Assembly (NCBI GenBank): GCA_046538375.1
Contig: JBKHJA010000018.1
Span: 1-33,176, forward strand
DNA length: 33,176 bases
Reading direction: 5' to 3'
DNA from: JBKHJA01 sp046538375
GTDB lineage: Bacteria > Acidobacteriota > Aminicenantia > Aminicenantales > Aminicenantaceae
Shown: positions 24,486 through 32,933 of the stretch, piece by piece
Layout: each line of letters starts with the position of its first letter
How positions within the stretch are numbered: position 1 is the stretch's first letter
The notes under the pieces: generated by a model
What the model was told of the DNA's origin: nothing
Database searches by the model: none
The model's input: the letters and a program-made list of their open reading frames with translations, nothing else
Translations under genes and position numbers: made by a program

Positions 24486-25703
24486 CTAATGTATCCTCAT
24501 GGTCCTTGAAGGCTCGGTTCTGGCCGCTTTGACAGCCGGAAAAAGACTGACCACAAGAGCACAGAATATCACCGTACATGCTGGAATGGTGAAACTTCTC
24601 ATGTTAACTTCAGATCTCAGAACGTCGAATTTCATCCCTCCGTAAGTGAACCCCTCCCCCAGGCTGATGCCATGGGTGGAAAGTAAGGAATTGGCCGCCA
24701 ATCCCAGCGCTGCTCCGATGATGATGCAGATAACAGCCATGAGGGTGACTTCCATCAAAACGAGCCTGACGATTTGGGCGGGCTTGGTGCCCACCGCTTT
24801 CAAAACTCCATATTCCCGCTGCCTCTCCAGAACCGACATGAGCACTGTGTTCAGCACCCCCACTGCCACAATGATGACGATGATAACGAGCATCCACCAC
24901 ATCCCTTCTTTATCAGCTTTCATGGCTTCATAGAAGGACCGGGCAAAAATTTGCCAGGGCACGGCTTTCAATTCTGGATTCTTGATTTTTTCGTTGAGAA
25001 GGCTGTTGATTTGACGGACATCTCCCAGCTTTTTTACAGTCACTGCTATTTCATGCACCCGTCCCCCCAGGACCAGAAGCTCCTGAGCATCTTTGAGATG
25101 GAGGTAAAACGAACTCCGGTCAGTGATGTCATCGCCGGTAGAAACCATCCCCACCATGCGGTAAAGATCGTTGGCGATAGACCCATCAGCAGCCTGGGAA
25201 ATGATGACCATTTCATCGCTGATGTCCGCTTTAAGGATCCTGGCCAGCCCTTGACCCAGTACTGTTTCCTTTGAAGGCTGGTTTGAGAAGCAGCGTCCCT
25301 GGACAATCTTTTTGTCAAAATTAAAGGTCTCCTCCTCTTTTTCTGGATCAATGCCTATGATCTGAACGCCCGCACTCTCTTCTCCCACCGAAGCCAGGCC
25401 GGCCGAGTAGAGCCGAGGCGCCCAAGACTCTACTCTCTGGGTCTGTTCCAGAGTCCTGGTGATGTTGGAATCCACATCTATGGTCTTATACAAAGACGGA
25501 CGATGGAGGTAGGTTTTTTGATGAATCTGTATGTGGCCCAGCCGATTCCGGGTAAAGGTATTGATGATATGGTTGTAGGAGCCGTCAGACCAGCCGATAA
25601 AAATGGCTGCCAGCACAAAGCCTCCCATCATGCTCATTCCGGTGAGGATGCTCCTCCGTCTGTGTCTGAACATGTTTCGGAAGGCCATCTTGAGTATGAG
25701 CAT
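24486..25703 (-). CDS. ABC permease, FtsX/LolC/E family (first of pair)
   Basis: A 405-residue permease with the same plan as its neighbour: N-terminal helix after RHRRRSILTGMSMMGGFVLA, a periplasmic MacB-like domain (GVQIIGIDPEKEEETF, GQGLARILKADISDEMVII) and three C-terminal helices. The coupling segment is LMSVLERQREYGVLKAVGTKP. The coupling segments of the two permeases are similar in pattern but the periplasmic parts differ, consistent with an ancient duplication and division of roles. It begins 3 bases after the LolA-like gene, with AAAGGA about 8 bases before the ATG. Confidence 0.93.
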   Translation of the reverse strand: MLILKMAFRNMFRHRRRSILTGMSMMGGFVLAAIFIGWSDGSYNHIINTFTRNRLGHIQIHQKTYLHRPSLYKTIDVDSNITRTLEQTQRVESWAPRLYSAGLASVGEESAGVQIIGIDPEKEEETFNFDKKIVQGRCFSNQPSKETVLGQGLARILKADISDEMVIISQAADGSIANDLYRMVGMVSTGDDITDRSSFYLHLKDAQELLVLGGRVHEIAVTVKKLGDVRQINSLLNEKIKNPELKAVPWQIFARSFYEAMKADKEGMWWMLVIIVIIVAVGVLNTVLMSVLERQREYGVLKAVGTKPAQIVRLVLMEVTLMAVICIIIGAALGLAANSLLSTHGISLGEGFTYGGMKFDVLRSEVNMRSFTIPACTVIFCALVVSLFPAVKAARTEPSRTMRIH

Positions 25704-25706
25704 CGG

Positions 25707-26477
25707 TTAAATCCTTTCTCTTAAGTGGCGCAGGGTAAAAACATCCTCATCCATGGGCACATCAAACCGGGCTTCAATATAACGGAGAATTGTCCGATGG
25801 CCTTCTTTGGTCTGAGGAATCACTTCCATGACAGAAGGAATTTCTCGGTCTCCGAACACCCTGACCTCTTTGAATCTCATCACCCTCATCAGTTTTCCTT
25901 TCTCATCATAGTAATTCTCCCAGAGGGGCATATAGTTTTGCTGGCGGACCGCAAGAATGATATATCCCCACACAATGGGCAAATCTTTCTTGGGTATGCA
26001 CTTGACATAGAGCACGCCTTCCTCTGGATTATCAACATTGGTCATCTGGAAATGGTAAGATTCCAAGAAGGTGAATTCCTTAACCAAGTCATCGTTGGTC
26101 AGGTCAGAGCCCATCCAGGAACTCATCATCATGGAGGGAGGAATTTTCATCACTTTATTGGTTTTGGGAAGATAGTTCCACATTTCATTGCCAATCCTGA
26201 GGGTGGCAATTCCCCGTTCTTTTTTGGGCTCCAGAATTCTGATAAATGTTTTCTCCATGCCCTTGCTCCACACCCTCATTTTCAGGGTTCGCTGCCAGTG
26301 GGGAGTGATGATCTCCATCTCCACCAGGGCCTGACTGGCGCTGCTGCGGTAAAGCTCATCCATCTTTTTCACAATCCTCTCTGCTTGGCTGTCTGGCCTT
26401 TTTTCGCACCACAAAGAAGAGAAAACAGAGATCCATGTCAACAGAGCAGTCGATAAGACCGTCAGGAGTTTTTTCAT
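25707..26477 (-). CDS. LolA-like periplasmic outer-membrane lipoprotein-sorting protein
   Basis: About 256 residues, with a signal peptide (MKKLLTVLSTALLTWISVFSS) and then the LolA-like fold seen in proteins annotated as outer-membrane lipoprotein-sorting proteins. Recognisable blocks: AERIVKKMDELYR, a beta-rich stretch with TFIRILEPKKERGIATLR, NEMWNYLPKTNKVMKIPPSMM, SSWMGSDLTNDDLVKE and, near the end, RTILRYIEARFDVPMDEDVF. The start is ATG at 26477: AGGAGG lies 5 bases before it, whereas the earlier GTG at 26483 overlaps that ribosome site. It probably shuttles a lipid or lipoprotein released by the downstream ABC complex across the periplasm. Cargo is unknown. Confidence 0.88.
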   Translation of the reverse strand: MKKLLTVLSTALLTWISVFSSLWCEKRPDSQAERIVKKMDELYRSSASQALVEMEIITPHWQRTLKMRVWSKGMEKTFIRILEPKKERGIATLRIGNEMWNYLPKTNKVMKIPPSMMMSSWMGSDLTNDDLVKEFTFLESYHFQMTNVDNPEEGVLYVKCIPKKDLPIVWGYIILAVRQQNYMPLWENYYDEKGKLMRVMRFKEVRVFGDREIPSVMEVIPQTKEGHRTILRYIEARFDVPMDEDVFTLRHLRERI

Positions 26478-26550
26478 GTGCACCTCCTCATCTCTTTAAA
26501 CTCAATCTTTTTGTGACTTCTCTTTTGAATACACCTTCCTGCCAGGATCA

Positions 26551-27156
26551 TCATCCTTTTTTTAACCCGCTTATGACAATTTGAGCCAAAAGATCAAAGC
26601 TTTTTTTTATGCTGAAAATTCTGGGGTCTGTTATAAACTGAACTATCAACCCATCCATGGTTCCAATGATGATAGAGGCTGCAATTTTTGTATCCACAGG
26701 ACGGATTTTTCGCTGCTCCACGCAGTCATCAAGGATATTTTTTATCAGTTTTCTGTTCTCATCATAGATTTTTTTCAAGCTGAAAGCGGCACTCTCATCT
26801 TTGCTGCGAATTCCTTCCGCCCAGAAATCAAGCATGATCTCCATGTGTTCCTTGAACTCGCTCCCTAATATTTCTTTCCAGGCCTCAAAAAGCAAGCACA
26901 ATTTTTCCAGCGGATCCCCCGTGGTGGAAAGCCGCTTGGCCACAACTCTCTCTGCTTTCTCTATCACATAATGGAAGGCAGCCAGGAATATTTCGTCTTT
27001 ACTGTTAAAATATTCGTAGATGGTTCCTTTGCCCACATCGGCAGCAGCCGCGATATCAGCTATCTTTGTCTTGAAGATTCCTTTTTTGGCAAAAACTGAA
27101 ATAGCGGATTCTAAAATTTTTTCTCTCTTGATCTTCTTATCCACAATCTTGGGCAT
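26551..27156 (-). CDS. TetR/AcrR-family transcriptional regulator
   Basis: A 201-residue regulator. Its N-terminal DNA-binding domain begins KIKREKILESAISVFAKKG and has the helix-turn-helix TKIADIAAAADVGKGTIYEY at about 30-49. The all-helical C-terminal part would bind a ligand, probably hydrophobic, as is common in this family. It is the first gene of the minus-strand operon for the LolA-like/ABC/barrel set (67-base gap to the next gene). It lies opposite the large protease-barrel gene. A TGACC-N4-GGTCA palindrome near its promoter suggests it represses itself and the operon, and possibly the divergent gene. Ligand unknown. Confidence 0.93.
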   Translation of the reverse strand: MPKIVDKKIKREKILESAISVFAKKGIFKTKIADIAAAADVGKGTIYEYFNSKDEIFLAAFHYVIEKAERVVAKRLSTTGDPLEKLCLLFEAWKEILGSEFKEHMEIMLDFWAEGIRSKDESAAFSLKKIYDENRKLIKNILDDCVEQRKIRPVDTKIAASIIIGTMDGLIVQFITDPRIFSIKKSFDLLAQIVISGLKKG

Positions 27157-27209
27157 AGTGTCTATCTTGCCGGATGAATCATTGCTTTACTCGGCCGCAC
27201 ATTCATGAC

Positions 27210-27223
27210 TGACCATTCGGTCA
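27210..27223. promoter_or_regulatory. Palindromic operator, probable TetR-family binding site
   Basis: TGACCATTCGGTCA is a perfect 5-4-5 inverted repeat of a kind bound by many TetR regulators. It sits 11 bases downstream of the minus-strand -10, overlapping the likely transcription start region of the tetR operon, and 178 bases before the divergent start codon. Binding by the adjacent regulator is inferred from position. Confidence 0.6.
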
Positions 27224-27234
27224 ATATCAATATT

Positions 27235-27263
27235 ATATTAATACATATATCAGAGCCAGTCAA
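27235..27263 (-). promoter_or_regulatory. Promoter of the tetR-ABC operon
   Basis: On the minus strand TTGACT (27258-27263) is followed after 17 bases by TAATAT (27235-27240); an overlapping perfect TATAAT (27232-27237) would need a 20-base spacer. Transcription would start near 27225-27228, at the edge of the palindromic operator, which fits autorepression. Confidence 0.6.
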
Positions 27264-27307
27264 GAAAAGGACTTTTGCCAAGCTATTTCCTTTGGGGCCC
27301 AATTAGT

Positions 27308-27315
27308 GGTAATAT
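27308..27315 (+). promoter_or_regulatory. Possible extended -10 promoter for the protease-propeller-barrel gene
   Basis: TGGTAATAT gives an extended -10-like element (TG, one base, TAATAT at 27310-27315) about 87 bases upstream of the ATG. No good -35 is seen. Within the leader there is an inverted repeat TAGGAA-N6-TTCCTA (27362-27379) just before the ribosome site AAGGAG (27388-27393). Low certainty. Confidence 0.3.
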
Positions 27316-27401
27316 GAAAATTGGAATTCATCCGAAGGCTCCCCGTACACGGTATGTATTCTAGGAATTTTCTTTCCTAAGAAAAATAAGGAGAACATAA
27401 A

Positions 27402-30400
27402 ATGTCACTATCCAAAATCAAGTCTCTCACCCTGTGCATTCTTATACTCCTGGGAGTGGCGGTAACAATTTCCCCTCTTGATGCTCAGTATTTCGGACGA
27501 AACAAAGTGCAGTACGAGAGCTTCCAATTCAAGGTCCTGAAAACAAAACATTTTGACATATATTTCTATCCTCAAGAACAAAAGGCGGCCATGCAGGCCG
27601 CCCGTCTTGCAGAACGCTGGTACGCCCGGTTATCACGCATCCTCAATCATGATCTTAGGGGAAGACAACCCCTGATTCTCTACTCCAGCTCTCCCCACTT
27701 CCAGCAGACCACAGCCATACCTGGGGTTATCGGAGAAGGGACAGGCGGGGTGACAGAGATGTTCAAAAGAAGAATCGTCCTTCCTCTAGGAGCCTCCCTT
27801 TCAGAAACCGATCACGTGATCGGACACGAACTGGTCCATGCCTTCCAGTTTGACATAACCTCCCAAGGTCACCCGCGGTATGCTGCGGCCGCTCCCTCAG
27901 CCCTTCGGCTTCCGCTGTGGTTCATAGAAGGACTGGCTGAGTATCTATCCATAGGATCTGTGGACCCTCACACCTCCATGTGGATGAGAGATGTAACCCG
28001 CAGGGAAAAATTGCCCACGGTCAAAAAACTCAACAATACTCGCCGCTATTTTCCTTACCGCTACGGTCAAGCCCTGTGGGCCTACATCACTGGCAGATGG
28101 GGCGATGAGACGGTAGAGAGGATTATGAAAGGCGTGAGCCGGACAGGAGATTATGAAGTTGTTTTGGAGAAAACTCTGGGTGTCTCCTTAAAAAATCTGT
28201 CTGAGGACTGGCATAAATCTATGAAAAATGCCTACAATCCGCTGGTGGAGATGACCCAAATCTTTGAAGACTCCAGCCAGGTGCTGCTCAAAGGCACCAA
28301 AGAGAACGCCCTGAATATCTCGCCTGCCCTCAGTCCGGATGGAAAACAGATCGTATTCCTCTCCACCAAAGATCTGTTCTCCATAGATATGTACCTGGCT
28401 GATGCAGAATCAGGCAAAATCCAGCAGAAACTGGTCAAGACTGCCGTTGATCCTCACTTCGAGAGCCTCCAGTTTATCAAATCCTCAGGGAGCTGGGATG
28501 CAGACGGAAAGCGTTTTGTTTTTGCCGCAGTCAGGAAAGGAAAACCGGTTCTCTCTTTCCTCAACGTGGAGAGAGAAAAAACAGAAAGGGAAATCGCCTT
28601 TTCTCACCTGGGCGAGATCCTGAATCCCACCTGGTCTCCAGATGGCCGGTATGTGGCCTTCTCCGCTCTGGATGGCGGCTTGACAGATCTTTTTATTTAT
28701 GACTTGGGGAGCGATTCGTTGAGAAAAATGACTGATGATCCCTTCGCTGATCTCTACCCCACTTGGTCTCCTGACGGAAAACACATTGCTTTTGTCACCG
28801 ATCGTTTCTCCACCGAGCTTTCCATCCTGAGTGTGGGAAATTACGATCTGGCCTTAATGGATCCTGAATCAGGCGAAATCACTAGAATCCCTGGATTTGA
28901 AAAAGCCAAAAACATCAATCCCCAGTGGTCTCCTGACTCCAGAAAACTGTACTTTATCTCTGACCAAAACGGAATTTCCAATGTCTACAGACTGGACCTG
29001 GAGACCCAGAAGATATCCCAGATCACAAACCTGTACACAGGAGTCAGCGGGATTACAGACATAAGCCCCGCTCTCTCCATAGCCCAGAAAGACGGCCACA
29101 TGGCTTATTGTGTTTATGAAGAGGACAGGTACAGCATTTATTCGCTGGACGCATCCAGAATCGAAAAGGACAAGGAACCTATAGCCCAATTTGGTCGGAT
29201 TCGCCCCTCCATTCTTCCTCCCAGAGAAAAAACTGAAGGAAGCCTTCTGGGCCTTCTGAACAATCCTCTGTTCGGTCTTCCCGAGGAAACCAGCTACCCG
29301 GTGGAAGATTACAAACCGAAACTGACCCTCGATTATGTCACCCAGCCGCAGCTGGCAGTGGGAGTGGATCGGTTCGGCACTTATGCAGGAGGAGGAATTG
29401 CTCTATTCTTCAGCGATATGCTCGGTTATCACTCCCTGGTGTCCATGTTTCAACTGAGCAGCCGGGTTGAGGATTCGGCTGCCCTGGTCGGCTATCAGAA
29501 CAGCAGGCACCGCTTTAACTGGGGAGCCGTGGCCCAGCGTATTCCCTATGTGACCGGAGGATACAGCTCCACCATAGGTCAAGTCTTTGGAGAACCAGCC
29601 ATTGTCCAGCAGGAATACATCTTTAGACAGGTCAATTATCAGTTGTCTGGATTCGCCTATTATCCCTTCAGTCAGGTGCAGCGTTTCGAACTTTCCGGCG
29701 GATACCGAATGATCGATTTCAGCCGGGAAGTCCGCACCCGGGCCTTTTCTTTGATAGACGGCCGGGAGATCATCAGGGAAAAAGAGGATCTGCCTGCTCC
29801 TGATTCACTCCATTTCGGATTTGCTGCAGCTGCCTTGGTTTACGACAGCTCCTTTTTCGGCGCCACCAGCCCTATCCTCGGCCAGAGCTACCGTCTGGAG
29901 ATATCCCCTTTCCTGGGCTCTATCAACTTCTACACCCTCTTGGGGGACTACCGCCGGTACATCATGCCGGTGAGGCCTTTCACTCTGGCTTTCCGTATCC
30001 TCCACTACGGCCGCTACGGAAAGGGAGCTGAAGACACCCGGCTCTACCCGCTGTTTGTGGGATACGAGTCTCTGGTACGAGGATACAGCCTGGGTTCTTT
30101 TGACTTTAATGAATTCGGAAACGGCGGTGGTTTTGATTTCAACCGGCTGTTTGGGAGCAAATTGATAGTGGCCAACGTGGAGCTGCGTTTCCCTCTGTTC
30201 CAGGTTCTGGGCATCGGGAGGGGATACTATGGAGTCTTTCCCATCGATTTTATTTCCTTTTTTGATACCGGCTTAGCCTGGGAGAGTGGAGATAAAGCCT
30301 GGTTTCTGGATGGAGACCGCAAACCCGTCTCCAGTGCTGGAGTGGGCCTGCGGGCCAATCTTTTCGGCTACTTGATCATGGGAGTCAACTATGTCCGTCC

Positions 30401-30458
30401 TTTCCAGAGGCCCCAAAAAGGATGGCACTTCCAGTTCACCATCACCCCGGGCTTCTGA
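27402..30458 (+). CDS. HExxH metalloprotease / TolB-like propeller / Omp85-like barrel fusion
   Basis: A 1018-residue envelope protein with three parts. After a signal peptide (cleavage near PLDA-Q) comes a gluzincin-like peptidase domain with HELVH (142-146) and WFIEGLAEYL (Glu176 or Glu180 as third zinc ligand). From about 300 to 600, at least five PD40/TolB-like blades show SPDGK/SPDGR repeats (for example NPTWSPDGRYVAFSA, YPTWSPDGKHIAFVT, NPQWSPDSRKLYFIS). From about 640 to the end is a beta-rich barrel of the bacterial surface antigen (Omp85/BamA C-terminal) type, ending TITPGF. No POTRA repeats are seen. The chain could hold a periplasmic or surface protease on a barrel anchor. AAGGAG lies 8 bases before the ATG. 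It is divergent from tetR. Confidence 0.82.
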   Translation: MSLSKIKSLTLCILILLGVAVTISPLDAQYFGRNKVQYESFQFKVLKTKHFDIYFYPQEQKAAMQAARLAERWYARLSRILNHDLRGRQPLILYSSSPHFQQTTAIPGVIGEGTGGVTEMFKRRIVLPLGASLSETDHVIGHELVHAFQFDITSQGHPRYAAAAPSALRLPLWFIEGLAEYLSIGSVDPHTSMWMRDVTRREKLPTVKKLNNTRRYFPYRYGQALWAYITGRWGDETVERIMKGVSRTGDYEVVLEKTLGVSLKNLSEDWHKSMKNAYNPLVEMTQIFEDSSQVLLKGTKENALNISPALSPDGKQIVFLSTKDLFSIDMYLADAESGKIQQKLVKTAVDPHFESLQFIKSSGSWDADGKRFVFAAVRKGKPVLSFLNVEREKTEREIAFSHLGEILNPTWSPDGRYVAFSALDGGLTDLFIYDLGSDSLRKMTDDPFADLYPTWSPDGKHIAFVTDRFSTELSILSVGNYDLALMDPESGEITRIPGFEKAKNINPQWSPDSRKLYFISDQNGISNVYRLDLETQKISQITNLYTGVSGITDISPALSIAQKDGHMAYCVYEEDRYSIYSLDASRIEKDKEPIAQFGRIRPSILPPREKTEGSLLGLLNNPLFGLPEETSYPVEDYKPKLTLDYVTQPQLAVGVDRFGTYAGGGIALFFSDMLGYHSLVSMFQLSSRVEDSAALVGYQNSRHRFNWGAVAQRIPYVTGGYSSTIGQVFGEPAIVQQEYIFRQVNYQLSGFAYYPFSQVQRFELSGGYRMIDFSREVRTRAFSLIDGREIIREKEDLPAPDSLHFGFAAAALVYDSSFFGATSPILGQSYRLEISPFLGSINFYTLLGDYRRYIMPVRPFTLAFRILHYGRYGKGAEDTRLYPLFVGYESLVRGYSLGSFDFNEFGNGGGFDFNRLFGSKLIVANVELRFPLFQVLGIGRGYYGVFPIDFISFFDTGLAWESGDKAWFLDGDRKPVSSAGVGLRANLFGYLIMGVNYVRPFQRPQKGWHFQFTITPGF

Positions 30459-30520
30459 TCCTGGCTGTTGATGAAGAAGTTGAAATCACAGAGAGGAAAA
30501 TACGGCTTTCTTCTCCAATC

Positions 30521-31195
30521 CTAGAATCCGAATAAAAGGCCTGCTGTGGCATTGAGGCTGTTTACGTTCTGGGGGTCAGCGAAGATGATGGTGTAACGGA
30601 CATCCAGCCTGACTCCTAAGCGGGGACTCAGAGAAAACAGTGTGCCAGCTCCGATATTGACCACAGGATCAGTGGTTTTCTCCGGCGGCAGAAACTCAAT
30701 CTCGTAGCCATACTCTGAGGCGTAGGTCTTCGGATCAGCTAAAAGCTTATCTATCCCTCCTCCTGCCAAAATATAAGGCCTAATCCTTCCCTCAAAAAAA
30801 CGGTAGATAAAATTCAAAGTTATAGCATAATGTTTGGAGGAGTCGATCTCCACAGTGTCCTGATCAGAGGGATCCTTAAGGGTCAATCTGGAGGAGAGGG
30901 TATAGCGCCCATCCAGCTCCACACCGATGTTATCACCAAGCAATACAGCCAAAGCTGCTCCCCAGTTGAAAGGAGTATGGCCTGGGGTTACCGGAAAATC
31001 GTTCTCACCCAGCACATAGTCTTGTTCAGAACCGTATGGGAAATGGTGGTTCACTCCTCCGAACACAGAAAGCTGAAACTTTTGGGCATGACCATCTGGG
31101 CATATAAGACCAATCAGGAATATTCCTAATAAAAGGCTCCCCGGTCGAATCTTATCCCGCTCGTGCTTTATCATTTTAATACCCCGCATATGCAT
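30521..31195 (-). CDS. Small outer-membrane beta-barrel protein
   Basis: A 224-residue protein with a signal peptide (LLLGIFLIGLICPDGHA, cleavage before Q). Alternating strands of the eight-stranded OmpA/OmpW-like porin type follow (FQLSVFGGVNHHF, GVELDGRYTLSS, YAITLNFIYRF, RPYILAGGGIDKLL, RLGVRLDVRYTIIF), with a C-terminal GF. Three possible ATGs exist: 31195, 31189 (AAAGGA about 9 bases upstream, better spacing) and 31174, which leaves a standard-length signal peptide. The true start is uncertain by up to seven residues. It lies 51 bases after the serine hydrolase gene in the same direction. Function is structural or unknown; no porin specificity can be read. Confidence 0.75.
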   Translation of the reverse strand: MHMRGIKMIKHERDKIRPGSLLLGIFLIGLICPDGHAQKFQLSVFGGVNHHFPYGSEQDYVLGENDFPVTPGHTPFNWGAALAVLLGDNIGVELDGRYTLSSRLTLKDPSDQDTVEIDSSKHYAITLNFIYRFFEGRIRPYILAGGGIDKLLADPKTYASEYGYEIEFLPPEKTTDPVVNIGAGTLFSLSPRLGVRLDVRYTIIFADPQNVNSLNATAGLLFGF

Positions 31196-31246
31196 TCATC
31201 CTTTATTTCACCTTAACCAAAGGCAAAATTCAATCTCTTTTCATTT

Positions 31247-32917
31247 CTATTTTCTAACGAACCGCAGGTTCCGGACACGTCCGGCGTTCAGCTTGAATCC
31301 GGATATTTCTCCCCGTTGATCCCGAATGAAACGGATAGTAAAGCCTCTGACTGTAAACCTGTCCTGCAGGGTGGGCAGCAGGGGCGGCTCCGGGGCATGG
31401 CGGTGGACAAAATACAGCTTTCCTTCCTTAAGAGCCAGCTTGAAAGTCACTTCCAACTCCTCACTGTGGTATTCCCCTTCATATTCTCTGAGTTGTGCTG
31501 GTGTGGGCTTGACCGGTTTTACGGCTTCAAAGGTTTCTGGCTTCTGACCCTGCACATACAAGTGCATCAGCAGGGGCTTTTCCTTGCTCTTTTTTTCAAA
31601 TTCAATGACCGCCTCCACAGGAGACCCCAGCACCTGGAATTTCATGGCGCTTAAAGGCCCTAAAGGAAATTTTTGGCCGAATGCTTTCATGATCAATCGA
31701 TCATCTTTAAAAAATATCCTCCTCACTTCCCCTGTATTCCGGTCAAGGTAAGTTCCTGCTTTCTCTTTTAGCTTTTTCTCTGGAAGCTCGATGAACCCAG
31801 GCCCGGACCTGGGTTCAGTCTTTGCTTTTTCTGTAAATTGACCGGCAAGGTAAATATCCGCAACTTGATGACAGAGCTTGATGGGGTTGAAGCTGCTGAG
31901 ATTGGCCAGACAGATGACAGAAAACCTCTGCTGGGGAAAACGGATATATCCGGCTCTGTAGCCTCCCAAGGCCCCGCCGTGTCCTACAGTTTTTAAACCT
32001 CTGTATTTTCCGATTTTGAGGGCAAAAGCATAGTCTAACTCTTCTCCGGTGGAGAGTTTCCCCGGTGTCTGGATGAGGTCGATCAATTCTTTTCTCCCCA
32101 CTTTATGATGGTAGAAGTTCTGATCCCAGAGAAAGAAGTCTTCCACCGATGTGTATAACCCACCGGAGCCTACACAGTCAAAAGTGGAAATATAATTCTT
32201 GTATTTCCCGTCTCCTGCAGGAAAATAACCCCTGGCTCGATTCTTGATGATCTGGGCATAATCATCATGAAAACGAGAATTCTCCATTCCCAGAGGCTTA
32301 AAGATTTTTTCCTCCGAAAGTTCCCGAAGAGTCCTGCCGCTGGCTCTCTCCACAATCACTGCCAGCAGAAAATAACCGGAATTGCTGTACAGATACTCCT
32401 CTCCTGGCTTGAAGTTCAATTCCCTCTGCCGGGCCATAAGCTCCATCACATCCTGCTGATGATAATAGCCAAAAGGAATGCCAGCGATATCCTCCAAGGC
32501 GAGGTAATCACGGAGACCGCTGGTGTGGTGGATGAGATGTCTGATGGTTATGGGTGTCCCGTAATCGGGCAGCTCAGGGATATATTTTCGGACATCATCA
32601 TCCAAACTGAGCTTTCTCTGCTTGTCCAATAGGGCCACACAGAAGGCCACAAACTGTTTGGACACAGAGCCAACATAAAAGACGGATTGAGGAGTGATGG
32701 GGATCTGATGTTCCAAGTCGGCCATTCCGTAGCCTTTCTTGTGGATAATTTCTCCATCTTTGACTACAGCCAGAGCACATCCGGGAGTGTCTGACTTATC
32801 CCAGTGTGAAAACAGCTTATCCACCTTCTCCGCTCTTTCATCGGCAAAACCCAGTGAAAAAAATATCAATCCCAGGATGATCATAAAAGTGGCGGGGGAT
32901 GGCAATAATCTTTTCAT
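31247..32917 (-). CDS. Serine beta-lactamase-like hydrolase (penicillin-binding protein/AmpC family), exported
   Basis: A 556-residue exported enzyme of the beta-lactamase/D-Ala-D-Ala peptidase/esterase superfamily. The signal peptide MKRLLPSPATFMIILGLIFF ends near GFA-D. Catalytic motifs: SVSK (Ser84, Lys87), YSN (177-179) and HGG (313-315), with the family's HLIHHTSGL block. A C-terminal beta-rich domain (about 370-556) of the type often attached to these hydrolases contains GTYLDRNTGEVRRIFF and YEGEYHSEELEVTF. Many such proteins are peptidases or esterases rather than true beta-lactamases, so resistance should not be assumed. AGGAGGT lies 11 bases before the ATG. Confidence 0.9.
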   Translation of the reverse strand: MKRLLPSPATFMIILGLIFFSLGFADERAEKVDKLFSHWDKSDTPGCALAVVKDGEIIHKKGYGMADLEHQIPITPQSVFYVGSVSKQFVAFCVALLDKQRKLSLDDDVRKYIPELPDYGTPITIRHLIHHTSGLRDYLALEDIAGIPFGYYHQQDVMELMARQRELNFKPGEEYLYSNSGYFLLAVIVERASGRTLRELSEEKIFKPLGMENSRFHDDYAQIIKNRARGYFPAGDGKYKNYISTFDCVGSGGLYTSVEDFFLWDQNFYHHKVGRKELIDLIQTPGKLSTGEELDYAFALKIGKYRGLKTVGHGGALGGYRAGYIRFPQQRFSVICLANLSSFNPIKLCHQVADIYLAGQFTEKAKTEPRSGPGFIELPEKKLKEKAGTYLDRNTGEVRRIFFKDDRLIMKAFGQKFPLGPLSAMKFQVLGSPVEAVIEFEKKSKEKPLLMHLYVQGQKPETFEAVKPVKPTPAQLREYEGEYHSEELEVTFKLALKEGKLYFVHRHAPEPPLLPTLQDRFTVRGFTIRFIRDQRGEISGFKLNAGRVRNLRFVRK

Positions 32918-32933
32918 GGTTTGATTGGACCTC

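Noticed and set aside
27808..27823. 16-base perfect palindrome CCGATCACGTGATCGG, centred on CACGTG as parS is
   Set aside because: The flanks do not match parS (TGTT/AACA needed), and it encodes the residues just before the HExxH motif; likely codon-driven chance.
31247..32917. Reading the serine hydrolase as an antibiotic-resistance beta-lactamase
   Set aside because: SxxK, YSN and HGG occur in peptidases and esterases of the same superfamily; the length and extra C-terminal domain are not those of AmpC.
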